Below, one piece after another: positions 8,665 to 15,493 of a stretch of 19,902 bases of DNA. How positions within the stretch are numbered: position 1 is the stretch's first letter; every line of letters starts with the position of its first letter. The notes under the pieces are model-generated. The model had not been told where the DNA came from. It made no database searches and saw nothing but the letters and a program-made list of their open reading frames with translations. This DNA is from CAZSLZ01 sp964607865 (GTDB lineage: Bacteria; Vulcanimicrobiota; JAJTBE01; CAZSLZ01). Both the position numbers and the translations under genes were made by a program. The stretch lies in the NCBI GenBank assembly GCA_964607865.1, contig CAZSLZ010000048.1:1-19902 (forward strand). Direction: 5' to 3'.

Positions 8665-10389
8665 ATGGAAAAAGAAAACATCACAGGTTTTTTTAACCAG
8701 AAGAATATATTCCAGGCTTTCACCTATCTTTCCCGTAAAATCCAGAATTCAGCTTCAAAAGGTTTGCCCCGGTTAAAGTTTATGGATGAAGTATCCAGGG
8801 AAATAACGAATTTAATTAAACCGGTTGAAATGGAAATCTGGATTAGTGATGATACTCTTCGTTATTGCTGCACTAACAGCAAAGAAAATAGTTATGAACC
8901 CGTGTTTAAAATTTCCAACAGGAAAAACACAACTTCCGAAGATAAAATTTTCTATGAACAATGCCACAGAAAAATCAGTAAAGATTATATTACAGGCAAG
9001 CTCGAAATTCCATCCACTTTTTATATAAATAAGAATCGATTTTTTTCTTCAAATGACAAGGTCCATACTAATTTGACAGCAAACCCCGACAGCCCGTTGT
9101 TGAAAGAATTGCGAAGTGTTTCTAAGAACAAAGCTCTCATATTCATTCCCTTCAAAATAGGAAAAGAAGACAAAGGGCTCCTATATCTCTGCCTGGTTAA
9201 TAAAAACGAAATCAGTAATCTTTTTATTGATTTCTTTGAAAGCCTGACTCAAATAGTGGGAAGCGCAATCTTAACCAGAAGGGCGCAGGCAGCTCTAAGC
9301 GAGAGAATTAAGGAACTCACCTGTTTATACAGCATCTGCAGGGTTTTCAAAAGATCTTCAATTTCCAGCTCTTTTATTCTAAGGCATGTGGTAAAAATTC
9401 TACCGCCGGCAATGCAATATCCCGAACTGGCTTATGCAAGAATCCATTACGAAGATAAAACCTTCGAAACCCCCGGCATGCCTGAAGAAGGCCATTTGTT
9501 AAGTTCAAATATTATTGTGAACGGAGTAAAAAAAGGAACGGTAGAAGTCAAATATCGACTCGGAATATTCGATCTCAACTCCTCGGTTTTCTTACATGAG
9601 GAACAGGCGCTTCTGGATTCCATATCCCGTCAGCTTGCATTTATTATGGAATCAAAATTGGCAGACGAGAAGAAAGCAAACCTTGAGAATCAATTAAGGC
9701 ATGCAGACAGAATTGCAACCCTTGGCCAGCTGTCCGCAGGTTTTGCCCACGAACTCAATGAACCGCTCAGCAGCATACTGGGGTTTGCCCAACTCATCCA
9801 GAAATCGGAAAATATTTCCAAACAGGCCTTGGCTGATACCTCAAAAATCGTCAATGCCGCCCTCTACGCCAGGGAAATTGTCAGAAAACTATTGATTTTC
9901 GCCCGTCAGATGCCGCCAGTAACCGATAATGTTGATATTAACCTTGTAATTGAAGATGTTGTGAATTTCCTGGGTAAAAGGTTTGAAAAAGAAGACATCC
10001 AGCTGATCACCACGTTATATCCCGATATTCCCTTGGTTAAGGCAGATTATAATCAGTTAAGGCAGGTAATCATAAATTTGGTTGTGAATGCTTTGCAGGC
10101 TATGCCCGGTGGCGGGGTTCTGGCAATAAGAACCGTAAAAGAAGATTCAAAGGTAAAAATAATTGTGGAAGATTCAGGGATGGGTATTGCGAATGAAATA
10201 AGGGATAAGGTGTTCGACCCCTTCTTTACCACCAAGGAACCCGGAGAAGGAACCGGGCTGGGGCTTGCTGTAGTCCACGGGATAATAACTTCCCATGGAG
10301 GCAGGATCACCTTGGAAAGCCACCAGAATGCAGGCACAACATTTGAAATAACTTTGCCCATCATAGACAATAACGAAAAGAAGGTATAG
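8665..10389 (+). CDS. Soluble sensor histidine kinase, NtrB-like, with GAF-type sensor region
   Basis: This 574-residue protein has no membrane segment and so should sense an internal signal. Residues 1-215 form a GAF-like region, with RSVSKNKALIFIPFKIG and GLLYLCLVNKN as typical strands. Residues about 215-340 form a second sensory domain that begins ERIKELTCLYSICRVF, a linker often seen in kinases of NtrB-like systems. The phosphoacceptor is His362 in FAHELNEPLSSILGFAQL; the usual E-I/M-N-N-P reads E-L-N-E-P. The ATPase domain has the N box NLVVNALQAMPGGG, G1 VEDSGMGI, and F/G2 FDPFFTTKEPGEGTGLGLAV. The activator gene follows after three bases, so this is the cognate kinase. The ribosome site is weak. 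The ligand is unknown. Confidence 0.93.
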   Translation: MEKENITGFFNQKNIFQAFTYLSRKIQNSASKGLPRLKFMDEVSREITNLIKPVEMEIWISDDTLRYCCTNSKENSYEPVFKISNRKNTTSEDKIFYEQCHRKISKDYITGKLEIPSTFYINKNRFFSSNDKVHTNLTANPDSPLLKELRSVSKNKALIFIPFKIGKEDKGLLYLCLVNKNEISNLFIDFFESLTQIVGSAILTRRAQAALSERIKELTCLYSICRVFKRSSISSSFILRHVVKILPPAMQYPELAYARIHYEDKTFETPGMPEEGHLLSSNIIVNGVKKGTVEVKYRLGIFDLNSSVFLHEEQALLDSISRQLAFIMESKLADEKKANLENQLRHADRIATLGQLSAGFAHELNEPLSSILGFAQLIQKSENISKQALADTSKIVNAALYAREIVRKLLIFARQMPPVTDNVDINLVIEDVVNFLGKRFEKEDIQLITTLYPDIPLVKADYNQLRQVIINLVVNALQAMPGGGVLAIRTVKEDSKVKIIVEDSGMGIANEIRDKVFDPFFTTKEPGEGTGLGLAVVHGIITSHGGRITLESHQNAGTTFEITLPIIDNNEKKV

Positions 10390-10392
10390 TAA

Positions 10393-11721
10393 GTGTTTGA
10401 AAACAATAAATCTGTGAAAATACTTTTAGTTGATGATTCTGAAGATACACTGGAACTGCTGGAGCGAAACCTGAGCCAGAAAAAATTTACTGTGTTAACC
10501 GCTCAAAACGCGACCACAGCAATTGATATACTGAATACCACCGAAATAAACCTGGTAATAACCGATTTAAAAATGCCGGGCTATAACGGAAATGATCTGA
10601 TTCGCTACACCCGGGAAAATTTCAAATTTACAGAAATCATTATGATAACAGGTTATGCCACAGTTGAGAGCGCCGTTGAAGCCATTAAGCTGGGCGCCGA
10701 ACAGTATGTGCCAAAACCCTTTACCGATGACGAACTGTTCGAAGCTGTGGATAAGGCTCTTGAAAAACTGAAACAAAAAAATTTAAGGGCTTTGGCGCCA
10801 GATACCCATTACCACGGGCTTATCGGCAATTCAGATGCCATGAAAAAGGTTTTTAAGACAATAAATAAAGCTGCCCGGAGCCTGGCGAATGTCCTGATAT
10901 CAGGGGAAAGCGGAACTGGAAAGGAGCTGGTGGCGCGGGCCATCCATTATAACAGTGAGCGAGCTTCTTCTTCATTCGTACCCGTTAATTGCGGGGCAAT
11001 TCCCGAAAGCCTGATTGAAAGTGAATTATTCGGCCATATAAAGGGCGCCTTCACCGGGGCAAATTCCACCAGGGCAGGATTTTTTCAAACAGCAAATGGC
11101 GGCACAATTTTTCTCGATGAAATCGGCGATACAAGCCCGGCAATGCAGACAAAACTTCTAAGAGTAATTCAGGAAAAAGAAGTATGCATGGTAGGCTCAA
11201 GAAAAAATCAAAAATTCGATATTCGGGTACTGGCTGCTACAAATAAAAACCTTTTTGAACTGGTCAAAAAAGGGCATTTCCGAGAAGATCTTTACTACAG
11301 GCTTAATGTCATACCCTTAGAACTTCCTCCCCTTAGAGAACGTGGAGATGATATTCTTTTACTGGCAGAGCATTTTTTACAGAAGGCTGCCAACGATATA
11401 GACAAAAAACCTCCGGTTTTCGGCAACAGTGTATTGAGAATATTTAAAACATATCCTTGGCCCGGCAATATTCGTGAACTTGAAAATATAGTTCAGCGGA
11501 TTGTTCTTATGGCCGAGGGCGATACCATTGACGTGCCCGATCTTCCTTCCCATATGCGTTTTGCCATTCCCACAGGTTTTGGTGTTAATAAGACATTGGC
11601 TGAGGTGGAAACTGAGCATATAAAAAATGTCCTGAGTTATGTTTCTGGAAATAAAACCGAGGCGGCAAGAATTCTGGGAATAGCTCGCAAGACACTGAGA
11701 AGAAAAATCCAGGACAATTGA
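10393..11721 (+). CDS. NtrC-family sigma-54-dependent response regulator
   Basis: This 442-residue protein has three domains. The receiver (1-120) has the acidic pair DD in ILLVDDSED, phosphoacceptor Asp58 in VITDLKMPG, and Lys108 in PKPF. The AAA+ domain has Walker A GESGTGKE (171-178), the sigma-54 contact loop GAFTGA (218-223), Walker B GGTIFLDEIGD (236-246) and YPWPGNIRELEN near its end. The C-terminal Fis-type helix-turn-helix is NKTEAARILGIARKTLRRKI. It should use ATP hydrolysis to open sigma-54 promoters from upstream sites when phosphorylated. The start is the GTG at 10393, preceded by AAGAAGG eight bases upstream. It is translationally close to the kinase, and a -24/-12 candidate lies about 340 bases downstream. 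Confidence 0.96.
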   Translation: MFENNKSVKILLVDDSEDTLELLERNLSQKKFTVLTAQNATTAIDILNTTEINLVITDLKMPGYNGNDLIRYTRENFKFTEIIMITGYATVESAVEAIKLGAEQYVPKPFTDDELFEAVDKALEKLKQKNLRALAPDTHYHGLIGNSDAMKKVFKTINKAARSLANVLISGESGTGKELVARAIHYNSERASSSFVPVNCGAIPESLIESELFGHIKGAFTGANSTRAGFFQTANGGTIFLDEIGDTSPAMQTKLLRVIQEKEVCMVGSRKNQKFDIRVLAATNKNLFELVKKGHFREDLYYRLNVIPLELPPLRERGDDILLLAEHFLQKAANDIDKKPPVFGNSVLRIFKTYPWPGNIRELENIVQRIVLMAEGDTIDVPDLPSHMRFAIPTGFGVNKTLAEVETEHIKNVLSYVSGNKTEAARILGIARKTLRRKIQDN

Positions 11722-11739
11722 CCCAGTTGTAACTTTCTA

Positions 11740-11774
11740 CCGGGGCATTTTGTCCCGCCGGGCATTTTTCCCCG
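11740..11774 (+). terminator. Candidate terminator of the two-component operon
   Basis: There are two near-copies of a CCGGG-CATTTT-CCCG hairpin in tandem (11740-11757 and 11758-11774). CGGGG at 11741 can also pair with CCCCG at 11770. The T run after it is short (GTTTATT), so termination strength is uncertain. It lies 20 bases after the stop at 11721. Confidence 0.5.
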
Positions 11775-11897
11775 TTTATTATTCAGTTTCAAAAAAAATT
11801 CAACACCTGGTTTTTGCTTTTAAAACCTTAAGATTTATATTGGTTTATAATCATTTTTTCTGTTTCCCAGAAGTCCGCTTATTTACATAGTCCGTTT

Positions 11898-11952
11898 TGT
11901 CGCTATTTCAAGTTTTAGAAGAAACCGTGGCAATCTCAATTCAGATCGGGTT
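11898..11952. repeat. Dispersed repeat, copy B (5' part only)
   Basis: It starts TTGTCGCTATTTCAAG and continues with GAAGAAACCGTGGCAATCTC (11918-11937), then AGATCGGGTT. From 11918 to 11952 it matches copy A (8361-8395) with one change, T to C. After GGGTT it stops in a T run, so the 3' half is missing. It lies in the same orientation as copy A. Confidence 0.8.
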
Positions 11953-12063
11953 TTTTTTCCTCTTGTTATAAATCCAATTCTTTCGGTTTCAGGTTCTGCA
12001 CAATTTGCATTAAAACCCGTTTCCTTCAACCCTTGGAATTTCACCAGGATAAAGCATTTTTTT

Positions 12064-12079
12064 TGGAAACTCATTTGCC
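12064..12079 (+). promoter_or_regulatory. Candidate sigma-54 (-24/-12) promoter of the Cys-motif/GDH operon
   Basis: The sequence is TGGAAACTCATTTGCC. GG at 12065-12066 and GC at 12077-12078 are exactly ten bases apart, and the -12 element TTTGC is good. The -24 element TGGAAA departs from the usual TGGCAC. Transcription would start near 12090, in front of CAGGAGG and the ATG at 12117. An NtrC-type activator gene lies upstream and a sigma-54-like gene downstream, which makes a chance match less likely but does not exclude it. Confidence 0.5.
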
Positions 12080-12116
12080 AGATAATAGATAAACAATATT
12101 TCAGGAGGAACAATAT

Positions 12117-12524
12117 ATGGAAAGAATCGTAGATGATTTTGAAAAAATGATTAATTTGAAAAGGAATGCAACAGAAAATCCCATCGAGAACAATACAGCT
12201 TCCTATTCCATACCCCAGGAAAAAACTGAAGAGAATTGTGGAATCTGTTCCAACTGCATAAATGCAGATGGTTGTACATTCAACCCCTGTTTAAACAAAA
12301 CCGTATTAAACTGCGGAGAATTTGAACAGCTGCCTCCCCGGCAGAGACAGTTAAGTTATGAACAGATAGAAACCGAGTTAAAAAGCATTATTAGAAGAAA
12401 AAATTCGGAAAATATAAATGCCGGCGAGTATCTGGGAATATGTGAAAACTGCGCAAACCTGGAACAATGCACTTTCCCGAAACCCGAATCCGGCGTATGG
12501 TCCTGCGACGAATATACAGAATAA
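12117..12524 (+). CDS. Small protein with two four-cysteine motifs, function unknown
   Basis: This 135-residue acidic protein has no membrane segment. It contains two related motifs: GICSNC...GCTF...NCGEF with Cys44, 47, 53 and 66, and GICENC...QCTF...SCDEY with Cys109, 112, 118 and 130. The shared pattern is G-I-C-x2-C-x5-C-T-F-x(11-12)-C-x-E-F/Y. The first copy has two more cysteines, at 41 and 58. Each set of four could bind zinc or an Fe-S cluster. The linker (about 70-103) looks helical, with charged residues. The gene has a strong ribosome site and ends 13 bases before the GDH start, so the two are very probably one operon. A regulatory or redox role with GDH is possible; I do not recognise the family. 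Confidence 0.8.
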   Translation: MERIVDDFEKMINLKRNATENPIENNTASYSIPQEKTEENCGICSNCINADGCTFNPCLNKTVLNCGEFEQLPPRQRQLSYEQIETELKSIIRRKNSENINAGEYLGICENCANLEQCTFPKPESGVWSCDEYTE

Positions 12525-12537
12525 AGAGGAGAAGAAA

Positions 12538-13818
12538 ATGAAAACTGAACAGCAAAAAACAAAGTCAAACAATGTATATGAAAATGTTCTTATGCAATTC
12601 AACAAGGCTGCCGACATGATGAATCTGGATAAGAATATCCGTCGTATTCTCGCAACAACAACAAATGAAGTAAAAGTTAATTTTCCCGTCAAAATGGACG
12701 ATGGAGAAATTTTAATGTTTACCGGTTACCGGGTTCAACACAACAATATTGTAGGCCCCTTCAAGGGAGGGCTCAGGTTCCATCAATCTGTGGACCTAAA
12801 CGAGGTCAGAGCTTTGGCAACCTGGATGACCTGGAAATCTGCCATTGTAAATATCCCCTTTGGTGGAGCAAAAGGCGGCATTCAGATCGATCCCACTCTT
12901 TATTCTAAAGCTGAATTAGAAAGAATTACCCGCAGGTTCACTTTTGCACTGGGTAATAATATCGGCCCTGAATATGATATCCCAGCGCCGGATGTGAATA
13001 CAAATTCCCAGATAATGGCCTGGATTCTTGACACTTATCTTCAGATGATGTCGCCCCAGGATAGAAACCGCTGTGTCCACGTGGTAACGGGCAAGCCCAT
13101 CAAATCAGGAGGCAGCCAGGGAAGAGACAAAGCAACCGGCCAGGGTGTTGTCTTCCTCATCGAAAAATGGGCGCAGGATAATAATTTTGATTTAAAAGGA
13201 TCTACTTTTTTTGTCCAGGGTTTCGGAAATGTGGGTTCATGGGCGGCCATTTTACTCTGCCGGCTCGGCGCAAAATTAGTAGCTGTTGAAGATGTAAGCG
13301 GTTCATTTGTAAACAGTAAGGGAATCGACCCCGTTGAACTGGCGGCCCATGTTATAGCTACCGGTAAGGTTAAAGGCTTCAAAGGACTAAAGGAAATAAG
13401 CCACCATAAATTTTTACAGACCAAAGCTGACATTTTCATTCCAGCAGCACTTGAGAACCAGCTAACTGCTGAAACCGCACCGTTGCTTGACGTAAAACTC
13501 ATAGCAGAAGGGGCAAATGGCCCCACAGACCCGGACGGGGACCAAATTCTAAACGAGAAGAAAATTGAACTGTTACCCGATATCCTCTGCAATGCCGGCG
13601 GAGTAATTGTGAGCTACTTCGAATGGCTTCAAAACAAGAGAAGCCAATTCTGGGAATTGGAAGAAGTAGATTTTAAAATGAAAAAGAAAATTCTTGCCGG
13701 TTACAAACAGGTGCAGAAGGTGGTTCAGGAATACAAAACCGATTGGAGAACCGCCGCCTATATCACCGCGCTTTCAGCTCTTGAAACTGTTTACCGGGAA
13801 CGAGGTATATTCCCGTAA
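12538..13818 (+). CDS. Glutamate dehydrogenase (Glu/Leu/Phe/Val dehydrogenase family)
   Basis: This enzyme of 426 residues interconverts glutamate and 2-oxoglutarate plus ammonia with a nicotinamide cofactor; the typical active form is a hexamer. Visible active-site residues are Lys76 (GPFKGGLRFH), Lys100 (TWKSA), Lys112 in NIPFGGAKGGI, and Asp152 in IPAPDVNT. The Rossmann motif is VQGFGNVGSWAA (about 226-237), followed by the acidic stretch VAVEDVSGS, which would favour NAD but does not prove it. The frame is open 40 codons further upstream over the previous gene; the ATG at 12538 with AAAGAGGAG before it gives the usual length. It ends in a strong terminator. The neighbouring activator, promoter candidate and aminotransferase suggest amino-acid catabolism. 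Confidence 0.96.
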   Translation: MKTEQQKTKSNNVYENVLMQFNKAADMMNLDKNIRRILATTTNEVKVNFPVKMDDGEILMFTGYRVQHNNIVGPFKGGLRFHQSVDLNEVRALATWMTWKSAIVNIPFGGAKGGIQIDPTLYSKAELERITRRFTFALGNNIGPEYDIPAPDVNTNSQIMAWILDTYLQMMSPQDRNRCVHVVTGKPIKSGGSQGRDKATGQGVVFLIEKWAQDNNFDLKGSTFFVQGFGNVGSWAAILLCRLGAKLVAVEDVSGSFVNSKGIDPVELAAHVIATGKVKGFKGLKEISHHKFLQTKADIFIPAALENQLTAETAPLLDVKLIAEGANGPTDPDGDQILNEKKIELLPDILCNAGGVIVSYFEWLQNKRSQFWELEEVDFKMKKKILAGYKQVQKVVQEYKTDWRTAAYITALSALETVYRERGIFP

Positions 13819-13873
13819 ATTTCAAAGTTAATCATTATAATAACTGAAACCTACTTCCTGTTTAATCTCTTGC

Positions 13874-13899
13874 AGCTCTCATTCGAGAGCTTTTTTTTT
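13874..13899 (+). terminator. Rho-independent terminator of the GDH operon
   Basis: AGCTCTC, loop ATTC and GAGAGCT form a perfect seven-base stem followed by nine T. The T run overlaps the stop codon of the convergent sigma-54-like gene. Read the other way there is no U tract after the stem. Confidence 0.92.
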
Positions 13900-15013
13900 A
13901 TCTATCTAATTCGTTGCGCCAATTATTCACGGTCCTTCTGCTCACATCAAGATCATATTCTTCCTTTAACCTGCCCGCAATATAATTATCGGTTATTCTC
14001 CTGGTTTCAGCCTTGCCTTCAATTATTCTTCTCATATATTCTATTCCTTTTTTCTTTTTCAACTCTCGCGCCGATATAAACAGTTCTCTCAAAGGAATAT
14101 TATTTCTGCCAGTTTTAATATAACGTTTAAATCCATTTCCGTTAACCAACCGGGATACCCACGACACATCAACTCCCAGCTCCTTGCCAATTTCCTTTTC
14201 TTCCAGCTTTTTTAAATCAAGTATATTCCCGGAAAATAAAAATGCAGCCTGGTGATTTACAGCTGATTTTATAATTTCATTCAACATATTATGCCTATTG
14301 TTAACCAACAGCATCAATTCTTTAATTTTATTGAACCTTTTCATGTCAACCCTGTCCAGAATACCGTTTTTATGAAGTTCGTACAATTTTTCATAATTAA
14401 TCTCATAGCGGGTTCTTTCATTTGCAAACGATATCTGGGGTTGCCCTTCTGTAAAATGAACTTCACAGACAATCTCCGTCAATAAAGCATCTGTTTCCAG
14501 GCCGGAGGAACATTGCCCCACTCCCAGCAGATCTAAAACGGCAGCTTTATTAAAAACCTCACGGATACTTCTTGTTTTTTGAATGTCAATTTCTAGTAGG
14601 TGGCTTATCTCCGCATCAGTACCATTGCCTTCAAGAAAATAAAAGCAGAACTTATCAATACCCAGGGACTTCAATTTTAATACCAATTCACCATCTGCAA
14701 CGTCCTGAAATTCGTCAATCATAGACTGGACATCAGTGATTGTTGCGTTATCTAGAAAACTTTCCTTACTTTCATTTGTATTTTCGTCAGAAATATAAGA
14801 GCCGTAATATCTCTTAATGGGCCTGATCTCAATTACCCTGTTTTCGCCCGGCAAAGAAAGTTTTCTGAAAATATCTGTTTCTCCAACCTCATTCAAAATT
14901 TTATAATAATCTTCACCCGTTAGTTCCAGTACATTGGAAAACGATATACCCTGTTTCATTTTTTGCTGTAGATTAAGTTGTTGTTTTGCGTAAAGCTGCA
15001 GGGCAAGGTTCAT
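13898..15013 (-). CDS. Divergent, short RNA polymerase sigma-54 factor (RpoN/SigL-like)
   Basis: This 371-residue protein has the full sigma-54 layout in reduced form. Region I: MNLALQLYAKQQLNLQQKMK, matching the Gln-rich start of RpoN. A short acidic region II follows (about 70-95). The core-binding part includes LLGVGQCSSGLETDALL, equivalent to the usual P-x-G-V-G-A-R-D-L segment but changed. DNA binding: NNRHNMLNEIIKSAVNHQAA, then the helix-turn-helix EKEIGKELGVDVSWVSRLVN (about 271-290), and at the end SRRTVNNWRN (358-367) in place of the near-invariant RpoN box ARRTVTKYRE. Usual length is about 430-490. TTG and GTG codons lie up to four codons upstream; I chose the ATG because RpoN proteins start this way. 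No good ribosome site was seen. Its GDH neighbour suggests a target, but it may be a specialised or decaying paralogue. Confidence 0.88.
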   Translation of the reverse strand: MNLALQLYAKQQLNLQQKMKQGISFSNVLELTGEDYYKILNEVGETDIFRKLSLPGENRVIEIRPIKRYYGSYISDENTNESKESFLDNATITDVQSMIDEFQDVADGELVLKLKSLGIDKFCFYFLEGNGTDAEISHLLEIDIQKTRSIREVFNKAAVLDLLGVGQCSSGLETDALLTEIVCEVHFTEGQPQISFANERTRYEINYEKLYELHKNGILDRVDMKRFNKIKELMLLVNNRHNMLNEIIKSAVNHQAAFLFSGNILDLKKLEEKEIGKELGVDVSWVSRLVNGNGFKRYIKTGRNNIPLRELFISARELKKKKGIEYMRRIIEGKAETRRITDNYIAGRLKEEYDLDVSRRTVNNWRNELDR

Positions 15014-15207
15014 TGGCAACACCAATTTCTGTAAATATTGTATTCATTCATTTTTGAGGTGAATCGATTCTGATTTATTCCTTAATTGTAATTCTAAACA
15101 AATAAATTCTGTTTCAAATCAACTAAGGTTTCTCAGATTTCGGCCTGGAATATTGTTTCCAGGAAAAATCTACTCTGCGTTGTCACGAGTTAACCTCAGT
15201 TTCTTTC
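15014..15207. other. Leader of the sigma-54-like gene
   Basis: This AT-rich gap holds a small hairpin CCTGGAA/TTCCAGG near 15145-15165, without a U tract. No convincing promoter for the minus-strand gene was found. It follows the 3' end of a gene remnant. Confidence 0.4.
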
Positions 15208-15474
15208 TTATTTTACTGCGCCCCAGTTATGGATAATTCCCGGAGTCGTATTGTCAGTAAATGTGCACCTAATTATTGAACCCGAAACCACGCCTTTGTA
15301 ATGCTGAAAACCTGGGTTGCCAATCCATGGCCTGGTAAATCTAATCTCACCTGTAGCCGGGTTATAAGTTACATTGTTCAGTTGTTCCCAGGTTTTTACA
15401 ACTTCATAGTATATTCTTCCGCTTACCGAGTTTCCTGTAACTTTGAATTCAACCCAACCAGGGAGATCACATGA
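15208..15474 (-). pseudogene. Headless remnant of a beta-rich protein gene
   Basis: An open frame of 88 codons reads through to a TAA at 15208-15210 but has no ATG, GTG or TTG near its 5' end; an in-frame TGA lies directly upstream (15475-15477). The peptide looks like real protein: PGWVEFKVTGNSVSGRIYYE, then TWEQLNNVTYNPATGEIRF, then GVVSGSIIRCTFTD and GIIHNWGAVK at the end. The alternating strand and turn pattern suggests the C-terminal part of a beta-sandwich or beta-barrel domain, perhaps extracellular. It lies 19 bases after the aminotransferase stop on the same strand. It is probably the 3' remnant of a gene whose 5' part was lost, possibly when the aminotransferase gene came in. Family unknown. 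Confidence 0.6.
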
Positions 15475-15493
15475 TCATTTGATATCAGTCTTT

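Larger units (their letters stand above)
11722..12116. other. Gap between the activator gene and the GDH operon
   Basis: This 395-base gap has no supported gene. It holds in order a hairpin cluster (11740-11774), repeat copy B (11898-11952), a -24/-12 promoter candidate (12064-12079) and a strong ribosome site, CAGGAGG, just before 12117. Activator binding sites are expected at 11780-12000, but I could not identify a clear dyad there. Confidence 0.6.

Noticed and set aside
11883..12113. 76-codon open frame on the minus strand
   Set aside because: It runs through repeat copy B and the promoter region and shows no coding character.
12418..12537. 40-codon upstream extension of GDH
   Set aside because: It overlaps the cysteine-motif gene in another frame and has no ribosome site; the ATG at 12538 has one and gives the normal family length.
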